Shown here piece after piece: positions 8,684 to 16,768 of a DNA stretch of 56,293 bases. The notes under the pieces were generated by a model, which saw only the letters and a list, made by a program, of their open reading frames with translations, had not been told where the DNA came from and searched no databases. The stretch comes from Sphingobium sp. 66-54. Its GTDB lineage: Bacteria; Pseudomonadota; Alphaproteobacteria; Sphingomonadales; Sphingomonadaceae. Location of the stretch: positions 1 through 56,293 of the forward strand of contig MKWI01000025.1 in NCBI GenBank assembly GCA_001899715.1, given 5' to 3'. A program made the translations under genes and the position numbers. How positions within the stretch are numbered: the stretch's first letter is position 1; each line of letters starts with the position of its first letter.

Positions 8684-9310
8684 ATGAGTTCGACCAGGGA
8701 TGCGCTGCCGCGTGTCTTTCAAGCCAATCTCGGGCGGCTGTTCGAGCGGGTCATCCTCCCTGTGCTGGACAGCCTACCGCGCCATGCCACGCTAGAGACC
8801 GGGGTAGCCGCGACCCTTGATCAGTTCCTCGACCGCGCCGCGGCTCAGGTCGACAACTATACTGGCAACGAAGCCGCAAAGGCGTTCACGCTGACCTTGG
8901 CTGGCGTCTTCGAGCGACAGTTGAGCATCTGGGCGCGCGCGATCCACGACTTGGGCTTGACCGATATGAGCCGACTTCGTGGTTTCGAAGCGCTGTTGGC
9001 CGGGTGCGCGAGAGAGGCCGGAATCGACCTGTCTGTCGACCGGCTGGGCGAGGACCTGACTCAGATGTTCGTCGTCGCCAATGTCGTGCGCCACGGCGAG
9101 GGTCCATCCTGTGACAGGCTGCGCGCACTGGCGCCCGAGCTGTGGAATGATGCGGCCCCGGATTATCTCGACCTCCTGCCGGGCACGCCCGTTGCGAGCG
9201 AGCATCTTCGCCTTCGGAAGGCTGACCTCGTGCGCTATATCCGTGCGACGACCCGGTTCTGGGGTCTCGCCGACCCGCAGCCGCTGGCCGCTACCGATCC
9301 GCCATATTGA
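8684..9310 (+). CDS. Hypothetical HEPN-like helical protein
   Basis: The 208-residue protein is mostly helical with no signal peptide. AAGGA lies eight bases before the ATG. Near residue 140 it has FVVANVVRHGEGPSCDRLR. The N-x-x-(R/K)-H-G-x-G pattern recurs in HEPN-like proteins linked to stress and defence, but a clean R-x(4-6)-H motif is not evident, so the link is tentative. It is transcribed away from the PD-(D/E)XK nuclease gene, which suggests a two-gene unit. I cannot assign a function. Confidence 0.6.
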   Translation: MSSTRDALPRVFQANLGRLFERVILPVLDSLPRHATLETGVAATLDQFLDRAAAQVDNYTGNEAAKAFTLTLAGVFERQLSIWARAIHDLGLTDMSRLRGFEALLAGCAREAGIDLSVDRLGEDLTQMFVVANVVRHGEGPSCDRLRALAPELWNDAAPDYLDLLPGTPVASEHLRLRKADLVRYIRATTRFWGLADPQPLAATDPPY

Positions 9311-9367
9311 GCGAACCGTCATGCCGGGAGAGTTCGGGGCGGATGGCGACCGGTGAACGACATTCTC

Positions 9368-9571
9368 TCACACGGGTGGGGTGATGTCGGCCCAAAAGGT
9401 GACTTCTTCCAGGATATGCATGCTTTCGGGATTTTCCCAGCCCTCACGGTCGCTATCCCATCGCCCGATCACAGGGAGGTCAACCTCCCAGAGCAGCAAG
9501 CGACGGCCGTCTTTCCGGTCTTCCGGCAAAGTGCCGATCGGCTCCCAAGGGATGTGCTTGGCGGTGATCAT
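9368..9571 (-). CDS. Small DUF551-like protein
   Basis: The 67-residue protein has the pattern WEPIGTLPEDRKDGRRLLLWE, then GRWDSDREGWENP and VTFWADITPP. This is typical of short DUF551-type phage and plasmid proteins of unknown function. The ATG at 9571 is chosen because GAGGGA lies six bases upstream; the open frame continues to 9649 without a better start. The 264 bp upstream to 9835 hold only an AT-rich stretch with no gene I can support. Confidence 0.7.
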   Translation of the reverse strand: MITAKHIPWEPIGTLPEDRKDGRRLLLWEVDLPVIGRWDSDREGWENPESMHILEEVTFWADITPPV

Positions 9572-9835
9572 GCAAGTTCCCTCGCTCGATTCCATTGGTC
9601 TCGCATTTAGCCCATCTTTGTGCAGGCACGAAACCCAGCTGGTTGCCAACCTGTCGGCTTTCGGCAGCCCGAGCAGCTTTTCGGAGCGCCTTCGGCTTTA
9701 TGACGCCAGACTTCTGTGCGTGAGCTGCCACTCGCTTGTGGGATGCCGGCCCTGATTTAACATAATCATTATTATCAGTCTTTTGTCGTTTTATTTCAAA
9801 TACTTAGTTTACTTGCTCATTCGCGGTCTCCGACA

Positions 9836-10885
9836 TCAACGTCCGTTGATCGTCGCCTCGATCGCCGCCAGACCTTTCATCAACACTTGGAATTTCGGCG
9901 GCGCGGCCATGAACATCTCCGACATCGCGCCATAGTCCCGCTCAAGCTTCTCCCAAGTCGCGCCATCGGGCGACAGGCGCAGCGTTCCAACCACGGCGGT
10001 GTCATAGGAGGCCGACCTGTCCGCGAACATCAGGCTCTTGTTGTGCACGACCTGCTCGAGCAGATCGATCCGCCCCATCGCCTCGTTCGTGATGCCCGCC
10101 TGGTCGAGCATCAGCACGTCATAATAATGGCGCGACATGCCCTCGCGCAGCTTGCCGTTATGATGGATCGCATGAAGGATCGTGACCTTTTCCCAGAAGG
10201 TCCGCGCAACGGCCAGCGTCGGCACTGCGGTCACCGGATCCGGCAGTTCCTCGGGAAAGTCTTCGGCCAGATAGGGCAAGATCGGTCGAAGCGCGAACGG
10301 TTCCGTGTCGCCGCGGGCGCCAAATTCCAGCTTGATGCGCGGCTTGATGTAACCGCTTTCATCCGCGCCGCCGTAATTCTCGCCATAGGCGAGCCCGTAA
10401 CCCGAGGTGCGCGGATAGACGAAGAGCAGCGTCTGCTGGTCCTTGTCGTCGGGATCGAGCGCCAGGCTCCAGCCCTCGGCCGTGCCGAGAGCGACTTCGA
10501 TTTCGCGCGCCAGGATCGGCATGGCGACCGTGGCGACATAAGCCTGTGCCGCCGCCTTGAGCGCCTTGGTCCGGCGCTCGCGCTCCTTGCCGGTAATGTC
10601 GCTGTCCATCGGCGAGGCGACTTCGCTGAGCAGCGGCGCCGCGCGGCTGATGGTGAGGTCGATATCTTCGGAGAAGCGCGCGATGATCCCATAGGCTTTC
10701 GACAGCGAGGTCCCACCCTTGAAGGTCATGTGACCGGCGAGGTCGGGACACATGACGAGGCGGCGTAGCGTCCAGCAGACCCAGAAATCCTTCTCGATGA
10801 TGATCGACGTCAGATCCCGCCGCGCCGCCGCTTCATCGATATAGGCGCGCCGATCCACGGCCGGTCTGCGTGCGAACTCATCCAT
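9836..10885 (-). CDS. abiEii: AbiEii/AbiGii nucleotidyltransferase toxin
   Basis: This is the toxin of a type IV AbiE toxin-antitoxin and abortive-infection system, a DNA polymerase beta-like nucleotidyltransferase. The 349-residue protein has IIIEKDFWVCWTLRRLV, then MTFKGGTSLSKAYG and RFSEDIDLTI. These are the conserved N-terminal K-D-W, GGT-S and ED-ID-L motifs of AbiEii. It is translationally coupled to the antitoxin gene (8-nt overlap). Family members halt growth until neutralised at the transcriptional level; action here is inferred from family. Confidence 0.93.
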   Translation of the reverse strand: MDEFARRPAVDRRAYIDEAAARRDLTSIIIEKDFWVCWTLRRLVMCPDLAGHMTFKGGTSLSKAYGIIARFSEDIDLTISRAAPLLSEVASPMDSDITGKERERRTKALKAAAQAYVATVAMPILAREIEVALGTAEGWSLALDPDDKDQQTLLFVYPRTSGYGLAYGENYGGADESGYIKPRIKLEFGARGDTEPFALRPILPYLAEDFPEELPDPVTAVPTLAVARTFWEKVTILHAIHHNGKLREGMSRHYYDVLMLDQAGITNEAMGRIDLLEQVVHNKSLMFADRSASYDTAVVGTLRLSPDGATWEKLERDYGAMSEMFMAAPPKFQVLMKGLAAIEATINGR

Positions 10886-11486
10886 TGCGGGCGGCGCCGA
10901 TCTTTAGGACGACGTCGCCCATCCATCCGGGCATCTCGGCCCGGGCCTGGGCGAGCATCCGCATGTCGCGATCATCGAGGCGGGCGGCGAAGTGCCGGAT
11001 CTTGTCGCTATCGATATTGTCCTTCCCCAGATGCGCGAGCGCCTGCAGAACCGCGTTGACCGAGTCAGGCGCATTGTCGAGCACCGGTGCGCGGCTGTGC
11101 TTGAGCGTCAGGCTGCGCCCGCCCGCTTGCCTGACCCGGGTCCGCCCGGTCGTGGCATAGCTGGCCCGGGCGGGAACCTGGGTCGATAGCCCGAGCCTGT
11201 TCGCCGCCGCCGCGCCCGACGGTGCGAGCTTGTCCCCACTTTGCGTCGAGAGGGCCTTGGCGACATTGGTGGGATCGGGACTGAGCGCACCGAGCTTGTC
11301 ATGCTGGCGCGGATAGTCATAAAGACCCCGGCCGATGCGCCGGATGTCGCCGGCGGTCGCGAGGCGCGACAGCGCCATGTCGACCGACCCACGCGTCCCG
11401 AAGTCGACGAAGCTCTTGGGCGTGAATACCCAGCCGCGGCCCTTGCCGCGCACGCGCTTCATGATCCGATCGGCTACCGCAGACAT
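10878..11486 (-). CDS. abiEi: AbiEi-like antitoxin / DUF6088 protein
   Basis: The 202-residue partner of the AbiEii toxin has an N-terminal winged HTH. It starts MSAVADRIMKRVRGKGRGWVFTPKSFVDFGTRGSVDMALSRLATAGDIRRIGRGLYDYP, where the winged-helix turn and the RIGRGLYDYP strand are typical of AbiEi/DUF6088. The C-terminal part is the antitoxin region. AbiEi proteins repress their own operon by binding inverted repeats, and a near-perfect inverted repeat lies just upstream (11494-11542). Confidence 0.9.
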   Translation of the reverse strand: MSAVADRIMKRVRGKGRGWVFTPKSFVDFGTRGSVDMALSRLATAGDIRRIGRGLYDYPRQHDKLGALSPDPTNVAKALSTQSGDKLAPSGAAAANRLGLSTQVPARASYATTGRTRVRQAGGRSLTLKHSRAPVLDNAPDSVNAVLQALAHLGKDNIDSDKIRHFAARLDDRDMRMLAQARAEMPGWMGDVVLKIGAARNG

Positions 11487-11493
11487 TGGCTGT

Positions 11494-11542
11494 GCTCCTA
11501 TCTGTTAGATAATAGCATGATTTTTTCTAACAAGATAGGAGC
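11494..11542 (-). promoter_or_regulatory. AbiE operator/promoter inverted repeat
   Basis: The left arm GCTCCTATCTGTTAGA (11494-11509) and right arm TCTAACAAGATAGGAGC (11526-11542) are reverse complements apart from one inserted base. They flank an AT-rich core and end eight bases before the abiEi start codon. Size and place fit an AbiEi autoregulatory operator. Confidence 0.75.
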
Positions 11543-11653
11543 GCGTATCAGCGCCTAAATCAGCTATTTTGCGAGATATTTTGACATCGCATCCAGATAG
11601 GATGCCCAGGCCGCACAGGCAAGGTCCGGCAAGCCGGCCGGCAGCGCCGGCCA

Positions 11654-12775
11654 TCATCGTTCCCGATCCCGGTGAGGCGGCGGCCGCCCCTCCTCGGAGC
11701 CTGTGGGCGGCGAAACGCCCTCCGGCTCGTTTCGGCGCTCCTGCGGCGGCCGTTCGGATTGCAGTATCTCCCGTGCGCGCGCGAGCCGCCGCGACACCGC
11801 TGGCGGCATCGCCGCCAGAAAGCCGGCGATTTCTTGCCCCAAGGCACGATCTTCCGCTTTTCCGGTGCCGGCGAGCGCGACCGCGGCCTCGGCATAGGCA
11901 CCGCGGATCTGCTTCTGGCGAGCCAGCGCCATGACATCTTCTGCCCGGCGCTCCTGGTCGGCCCCGCGCACGAAGCTTTGCGCGCGCAGTTCGTTGAGCT
12001 GCGCGAGATTGAGCCGCCGTCCCTCGGCTCCAAGCCGGGCATCGAGATGGAGCGCGGACGAACGGACCCGCTTCTGGACATGACCGCGCGCACGCCGGGG
12101 TGTCGCTTCCGCCGCGACACCGCGCGCGCGCAGCTCATGCGCAAAGGTCTCACGCATATGATGGAGATCCGCCTTGCGCGGATTGAAGCGGGTTCCGTCC
12201 GCCCCTTCGGTCGCCACCGTCAGATGGACGTGGGGATGATCGGTGTCGGTATGGAGTGCCAGCATATAGGCATGGTTCCCCTCGAACAGGATTCGCGCGA
12301 ATGCCTGCGCCGCATCATGAAGCGTCTCGGCGTCGGTCGATCCCCCGGGCATCGACAGCACCAGCGACATCGACGTCGGCCGCTCCCGGCCATGCTCGTT
12401 CATGGCCTCGTCGAGCATCGCCCAGTCCTGAGCGATCGCCTTGAGCCGATCCGGCTCGGTGATAATCTCGCCTTCGCTCGATCGGACGGCGAGCTTCCCG
12501 TGGCGCGCCACATAGCCGAAATGCTCGGCGACATGATGAGCGCCATATTGCTTGCCGGAGACCTTCACCATCACCTCGGGCGCCTTGCGCACGATCCGCT
12601 CGAGCTTGGCGCGCGCCTCGGCCTGGTCCATCGACATCGGCCGGGCGGCCCCGCCCCCGCTTCCGCCCGGTTTGATCCGAACATAAGCGCCGCGCAGGGT
12701 CCGCTTGCCGCCTGCCGGCGGCCGCCAGGCCTCCATCAGGCTGGGAAGCGGGAGAACCCCCTCCTCCTCACGCAT
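11654..12775 (-). CDS. MOBP-type relaxase/mobilisation nuclease (VirD2-like)
   Basis: This relaxase nicks oriT and leads the strand into the recipient. From the ATG at 12775 it is 373 residues. The His triad lies in HTDTDHPHVHL (residues 175-185). Upstream there is YGAHHVAEHFGYVARHGKL, and downstream RFNPRKADLHHMRETFAHELRARGV, both typical of VirD2-like relaxases. The nucleophilic Tyr is probably Y77 or Y88 (seen, not proven). The C-terminal third is charged and low-complexity. It overlaps the upstream mobC-like gene by 8 nt. Confidence 0.88.
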   Translation of the reverse strand: MREEEGVLPLPSLMEAWRPPAGGKRTLRGAYVRIKPGGSGGGAARPMSMDQAEARAKLERIVRKAPEVMVKVSGKQYGAHHVAEHFGYVARHGKLAVRSSEGEIITEPDRLKAIAQDWAMLDEAMNEHGRERPTSMSLVLSMPGGSTDAETLHDAAQAFARILFEGNHAYMLALHTDTDHPHVHLTVATEGADGTRFNPRKADLHHMRETFAHELRARGVAAEATPRRARGHVQKRVRSSALHLDARLGAEGRRLNLAQLNELRAQSFVRGADQERRAEDVMALARQKQIRGAYAEAAVALAGTGKAEDRALGQEIAGFLAAMPPAVSRRLARAREILQSERPPQERRNEPEGVSPPTGSEEGRPPPHRDRER

Positions 12776-13304
12776 CGGCCGTGTCCCAGTAGCGAAGATC
12801 GCCCTTGAGCGCGGCCCCGAGACCGGCGAGCGCATCGACGATCTCGGACCTAAAGCTTGCGACCCTGGCCGCTTCCCGCGCGACGTCGAGGCCGGATTCG
12901 ACCATCACCGAGGCGTTGAGCGCGCGGGTCGCCTGGTTGAGGTTGATCCCGATCCGATTGAGCTCGCGCCACGCCTGCGCGATGGCCGCCCGCTCCTCGC
13001 GCGGCAAGGGCGCGTTTGCACGCAAGCGCCGCGCCAGCAACGTGGTGATCCAGTCGGTACGCTTCATCCCCAGCACATCCGCCGCGCGGTCGAGCGCGGC
13101 GATCTCTTCCGGGATCAGCCGAACCTCGACCCGGCAGGTTGCGCGCTGGCGGGCGCGCCGCGCCTGATGCCCCTCCCCCGCCTCCATGGCCAAGGCGTCA
13201 CCGATCAAGCGGCGCAGCAGCGCCGAGCGGCCGCCCGATACCGCCGCGAGCGCGGCGAAGCGCTGGGCGACATCATCGTCGAGCCGAAAGGTGAGGACGG
13301 GCAT
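12768..13304 (-). CDS. MobC-like relaxosome accessory protein (ribbon-helix-helix)
   Basis: The 178-residue protein begins MPVLTFRLDDDVAQRFAALAAVSGGRSALLRRLIGDAL, a ribbon-helix-helix-like N-terminus. The rest has VEVRLIPEEIAALDRAADVLGMKRTDWITTLL and a MobC signature AWRELNRIGINLNQATRALNA. MobC proteins help the relaxase open oriT. Starts at 13328 (ATG) and 13367 (TTG) are also in frame and none has a good Shine-Dalgarno, so the start is uncertain. It precedes and overlaps the relaxase gene. Confidence 0.85.
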   Translation of the reverse strand: MPVLTFRLDDDVAQRFAALAAVSGGRSALLRRLIGDALAMEAGEGHQARRARQRATCRVEVRLIPEEIAALDRAADVLGMKRTDWITTLLARRLRANAPLPREERAAIAQAWRELNRIGINLNQATRALNASVMVESGLDVAREAARVASFRSEIVDALAGLGAALKGDLRYWDTADA

Positions 13305-13377
13305 GTCCCCAACGCTATTGTCATACATCCCCGGCGCCAAGCCTATCCGGCCCTCACCTTTACTCAACTCATCTTAT

Positions 13378-13395
13378 AGTCTGCTTGGGCAGACT
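13378..13395. repeat. 18-bp palindrome, copy 1 (par/mob intergenic)
   Basis: AGTCTGCTTGGGCAGACT has 7-bp arms, AGTCTGC and GCAGACT. A second copy with the same arms lies at 15568-15585. Copy 1 is upstream of the mobC-relaxase operon and downstream of parB. It is either an operator shared by both operons or a parS site for the nearby ParB. Confidence 0.7.
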
Positions 13396-13488
13396 TTCGT
13401 TCTTCGGCCAGCAAACCCCTCTCGAACATCGATCGTCCGCAGCAAGGGGCGGCGCCTTCGGCGCCGCCCCCGCCCATCGACACGAAAA

Positions 13489-13514
13489 GGGCCGCACCCC
13501 GAAGGGTACGGCCC
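13489..13514 (-). terminator. Rho-independent terminator after parB
   Basis: On the minus strand the arms GGGCCGTACCC and GGGTGCGGCCC enclose a TTCG loop and are followed by TTTT, 21 nt after the parB stop. A second stronger GC hairpin with a TTCG loop is at 13446-13470 but has no U-run. Confidence 0.6.
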
Positions 13515-13534
13515 AAACCATCGTGCAAGATAAA

Positions 13535-14482
13535 CTACGAACGCGGAGGAGGCGGGTCAGTTGTTGGCAAGGCCTCGCTTCTCTCGCCGGTCGGACCGAT
13601 CGACGAGGCAGCGACTTCACGCTCGCGGCCATCCTCGAAAATCACCGTGACCAAAGGCGCCAGCGGGAGCCACGCAGGGAAGCCGTCGACCAAGACCGGT
13701 AGTCTAGGAGATCGGATCGGCGCGGAGGGTTTGTCCGTGAGGCCCGATCGAACCGGATCGCGGTCGGTGGGGGCCAATGGCTGTGCCACAGGCGCCCGCG
13801 GAGGGACCGGCGCCGGGTGCGTCTGCTTGAGTTCGGCGATGAAGCGCGATCCTGCGGCGAGCGTTGCGCCGGCGTCGCCCCAGCTGGCGACATATGCCTC
13901 GACCTCGGCAGGGTAGTCCCTCGCCGTCCGGTGCAGATCATAGAGAAGGCGAATAGGCGCAAACGGCAGGGCCGCCTTGAGATAGGCCGGCATGTCGCCA
14001 TAGGCGGCATAGAGCGAGACGAACTGCTTGGATCGGCCGAGTGCCGCCGCGATCTCGACCTGGTTCATCCCGCCCTTCAGCATCCGGGCGATCGCATGGG
14101 CGAGCTCGACCGACGACAGATTGGCGCGCTGGTCGTTCTCGACGATCTGGTCGGCCAGCAGTTGCACCCCCTCGCCGACCGGCACGACGATCGCGGGGAT
14201 CGTGGCAAGGCCCGCCAGCTGCGATGCGCGGAAGCGGCGCTCGCCCAGACTTATCCGGTGCATGCCCTTCGCGTCGGGCGGCGTGACCGTGATCGGCTGC
14301 AGCACGCCGCGCGACGCGATCGAGGCGGCCAGCTCGGCGAGCGCGTCATCGTCGAAGCTGCGCCGGGGATTGCCGGGGTCGGGCAGGATGCGCGCAAGTT
14401 CGATATCCTCGACCCGGCGCGCCCGTTCATGGTCGCCGACAAGAAGTCCGAACTCCTCGATGCGCTCGTCGAACTTGCCCAT
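13535..14482 (-). CDS. parB: ParB family partition protein
   Basis: This centromere-binding partition protein has 315 residues. The N-terminal ParB/Srx domain shows ILPDPGNPRRSFDDDALAELAASIASRGVLQPITV, then the CTP-binding motif region SLGERRFRASQLAG and DQIVENDQRANLSSVELAHAI. A KorB/HTH-like segment follows: MLKGGMNQVEIAAALGRSKQFVSLYAAYGDMP. The C-terminal part is Pro-rich. The ATG at 14482 overlaps the parA stop by one base (TGATG), showing translational coupling. The open frame running further upstream is parA antiframe and is not used. Confidence 0.93.
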   Translation of the reverse strand: MGKFDERIEEFGLLVGDHERARRVEDIELARILPDPGNPRRSFDDDALAELAASIASRGVLQPITVTPPDAKGMHRISLGERRFRASQLAGLATIPAIVVPVGEGVQLLADQIVENDQRANLSSVELAHAIARMLKGGMNQVEIAAALGRSKQFVSLYAAYGDMPAYLKAALPFAPIRLLYDLHRTARDYPAEVEAYVASWGDAGATLAAGSRFIAELKQTHPAPVPPRAPVAQPLAPTDRDPVRSGLTDKPSAPIRSPRLPVLVDGFPAWLPLAPLVTVIFEDGREREVAASSIGPTGERSEALPTTDPPPPRS

Positions 14483-15246
14483 CAGGCGGCCACGACCTCC
14501 TGGCTTGTCATGCGCCGCTCGATCTCGGCGAGCACCGCGCGGATCTCCTCGGCCGCCGCCTTGGCGCCGCTGCCGTTCTCCTGCCATACCGGACGATGAT
14601 TTTCCGCGGCATGCTTGTAGGTCGGCCGCGCCTTGATGAAGGCCGGGAACATGAGCTTCTCGCCGACCGCATGCGCGAGCTTCACCGCATTCTCCATCTC
14701 GCGCCGGTCGAACGGATTGACCATCGAGGGGAGGAGCCCGAGGAAAGCGATCTTGCGGCCGGCGCGCGCGGCCTCGGCCTTGCGCAACGCGGTCAGCAGC
14801 ATCTTGGCGCATTCGACCGAATCCTCGGCAACCTGCACCGGGGCGATCACGGCATCGGCGACCGCCATCGCGCTCAACGTGAGCTCGTCCCACTTGGGAC
14901 CGGTGTCGATGACGCAATAGTCGAAATGCGGGCGGAGCGCCGGGAAGCGCCCGATGAAGTCGCGCACATCCTGCGCCGCCTTGACCATCTGCAGGCGGGG
15001 ATCGGCGCCGAGCACGGTCAGCCCGGCCTGCCCGTCGGCGCTGAGCGCAGCGGCAGGATCGAACAGGTCGGCGGAAAACCCGCCCTGCCGCTCGCCGCCC
15101 AGGCGCCGCGTCGAGCTGCCCTGGGGATCGAGATCGACGAAGGCGACGCGGCGCTCAGGCGGTTCGGCGAGATACCAGGCGAGATGGGTGGCGAGGAAGG
15201 TCTTGCCGACCCCGCCCTTGAGCAGGCTGACCACGATCGTCTTCAT
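14482..15246 (-). CDS. parA: ParA family partition ATPase
   Basis: The 254-residue Walker-type ATPase has the deviant Walker A KGGVGKT at residues 10-16, VAFVDLDPQGSSTRRL for the A' box and YCVIDTGPKWDEL for Walker B. It has no N-terminal HTH, unlike the second ParA of this window, so autoregulation is probably by another protein. GAGG precedes the ATG. It lies 12 nt after the small membrane protein gene and is coupled to parB. Confidence 0.95.
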   Translation of the reverse strand: MKTIVVSLLKGGVGKTFLATHLAWYLAEPPERRVAFVDLDPQGSSTRRLGGERQGGFSADLFDPAAALSADGQAGLTVLGADPRLQMVKAAQDVRDFIGRFPALRPHFDYCVIDTGPKWDELTLSAMAVADAVIAPVQVAEDSVECAKMLLTALRKAEAARAGRKIAFLGLLPSMVNPFDRREMENAVKLAHAVGEKLMFPAFIKARPTYKHAAENHRPVWQENGSGAKAAAEEIRAVLAEIERRMTSQEVVAA

Positions 15247-15258
15247 GACCGCGGCACC

Positions 15259-15435
15259 TCAGCAATAGTCGTCCGGACCATCGCGCAGGTTGCGCTCATA
15301 ATGATCGCGCGAGGACCAGTCGCCGCCACCGCCAATGCCGGGACCGACATAGCGGAACAGATAGACGGTGAGGGCGAAGCAGCCGAACGCGAAGAGAAAC
15401 GCGTGATCGGGATGCGCGGCGAAATATGCGGCCAT
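15259..15435 (-). CDS. Small membrane protein heading the parAB operon
   Basis: This is a 58-residue protein with one hydrophobic segment (HAFLFAFGCFALTVYLFRYV, residues about 10-29) and a polar, acidic tail ending DDYC. AAGGAGA is seven bases upstream of the ATG at 15435, which is much better than the earlier in-frame start at 15597. It is probably co-transcribed with parA and parB. Its function is unknown. Confidence 0.7.
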   Translation of the reverse strand: MAAYFAAHPDHAFLFAFGCFALTVYLFRYVGPGIGGGGDWSSRDHYERNLRDGPDDYC

Positions 15436-15523
15436 GATAGGTCTCCTTGGAGCCGGTGAAGGGCAAAGCGAACGGCGCCACTGGCGCCGGCCACGCGCAA
15501 TCGCGCGGCATCTCGGACCCGCG

Positions 15524-15532
15524 CCCTCCCCT
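15524..15532 (-). promoter_or_regulatory. Purine-rich leader element AGGGGAGGG, copy 1
   Basis: On the minus strand AGGGGAGGG lies 89 nt upstream of the small membrane protein start. The same nonamer occurs in four other minus-strand leaders (19907, 27976, 32269, 33188). Confidence 0.4.
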
Positions 15533-15567
15533 CCCACATTTGCGGACGCGGCGTCCGTTGCCCGCAT

Positions 15568-15585
15568 AGTCTGCTCAAGCAGACT
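15568..15585. repeat. 18-bp palindrome, copy 2 (upstream of parAB operon)
   Basis: AGTCTGCTCAAGCAGACT is perfect over 18 bp. It shares its 7-bp arms and flanks (ATAG left, T right) with the copy at 13378-13395. It sits upstream of the membrane protein-parA-parB operon, so the two copies bracket this operon. Confidence 0.75.
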
Positions 15586-15627
15586 TGGGCGGGCCATCCC
15601 CCCGGTCGGGGGGATGGCTGCGCCGGA

Positions 15628-16020
15628 TCAATATTCGTCGGCCAGCAGGATGGTGAGCACGCGCGTCGTGACCTCGGGGTTCGCGGCATCCGCCGAGCCA
15701 TAGGCGAGCTCGAGGTCATAATAGTCGATCTTCCAGTAGAGGATCGCATCCTCGAACTCGAAGCGGCCGAAATCATGCTCGCCGATCGGATCGTTGTCGG
15801 GCGTGAAGCTGTCATAGTCGCGCACGATCCGGATGATCTCCGCGCGTCGGCGAAAGCCGCGGAACAGGGCGACCTCGCCGATCAGCGCCGCAACGCCGGC
15901 GGTCATCACGATCTGGTTGCGGCCCGGGCTATGGATGGACCGGCGAAGCGCGTCATTGAGTTCGGCGACGCGGGCGATCCGCTCGGCCTGGCTCATCGCA
16001 TTCGGGGAGGATTGGGACAT
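15628..16020 (-). CDS. DUF3768 domain-containing protein
   Basis: The 130-residue protein carries the DUF3768 signatures RIARVAELNDALRRS, VMTAGVAALIGEV, YDSFTPDNDPIGEHDFG, ILYWKIDYYD and TRVLTILLADEY. The family is common on alphaproteobacterial plasmids; no biochemical role is known to me. The 259 bp between it and the divergent gene at 16280 contain no further gene I can support. Confidence 0.92.
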   Translation of the reverse strand: MSQSSPNAMSQAERIARVAELNDALRRSIHSPGRNQIVMTAGVAALIGEVALFRGFRRRAEIIRIVRDYDSFTPDNDPIGEHDFGRFEFEDAILYWKIDYYDLELAYGSADAANPEVTTRVLTILLADEY

Positions 16021-16279
16021 GAGAACGCTCCTGATCTGTCCAGCCCCGCCCGCCGGGGCCTTCCGACAGGCGTGCCAAGGGCCGGCGGCAGAGCGCGGCC
16101 GAGCACCCGCAGGGTCGCAACGGCAGTGGAGAAGCGCGCGGAGCGGGCTTGCACGGGCGCGCGCGCCGGCCAGGCGAGCCGACAGGAGGAAGGTCTTGGC
16201 GGGCGGGATCGCGAAGAGATGATCGCGGTGTCCCGATCCTCTGGCTCCGCGGAGAGCCCGGCGCTATCCTCCGCTCATT

Positions 16280-16630
16280 ATGACGAGCAGCGCCACTCTC
16301 TTCCGCCTTGCCCCGGCCTGGACCGCGTCACTCCAGGCGATGCGGCTGCGCCAGATCCTCGTCCGATCGCAATGCCGCCGCTGCGGCGGGTTGATGCGCG
16401 AGGATGTCGATGCCCTGATCGGGCTCCATGGAGCAGGCGCCAGCCTCATCGACCGGCAGGCCCGATGCCGCATGGTCGGCTGCGACGGCGCGGCCTATTA
16501 TCTCGCGGCGCGCGGCCATGACCGTCCCTGGCACATATTGCTGCACGATGAGCACCTGCGCGCAGGCCTGGCCAACTGCCCTCCAGCGCGCGGCGCGACC
16601 GGCCGGGCCATCGTTTGCGCGCAGGGTTGA
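16280..16630 (+). CDS. Small cysteine-motif hypothetical protein
   Basis: The 116-residue protein has an N-terminal helix, then CRRCGGLMREDVDALIGLHG and CRMVGCDGAAYYL. The paired CxxC and CxxxC suggest a zinc-binding fold like that in short alphaproteobacterial proteins of unknown function. There is no clear Shine-Dalgarno before the ATG, so the start is uncertain. Confidence 0.55.
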   Translation: MTSSATLFRLAPAWTASLQAMRLRQILVRSQCRRCGGLMREDVDALIGLHGAGASLIDRQARCRMVGCDGAAYYLAARGHDRPWHILLHDEHLRAGLANCPPARGATGRAIVCAQG

Positions 16631-16768
16631 AGAGTGCGAGCAGCCACGGCAGGGATCGTCACCCGAATGGGCTGAGACTTGGCACAAGGCTCAGGGCGAA
16701 GCCTAGAGCCCGGTCCGGCCGCGCCGGAGCCGCCATTCTCAGGGCATAGATGCAGAGAAATCCGACTT

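Noticed and set aside
9480..9731. An 83-codon minus-strand frame overlapping the DUF551-like gene
   Set aside because: It runs out of frame through the DUF551-like gene, with no family motif or ribosome site of its own.
13446..13470. GC-rich hairpin with TTCG loop considered as a main terminator
   Set aside because: It lacks a U-run on either strand; the hairpin at 13489-13514 is the better terminator.
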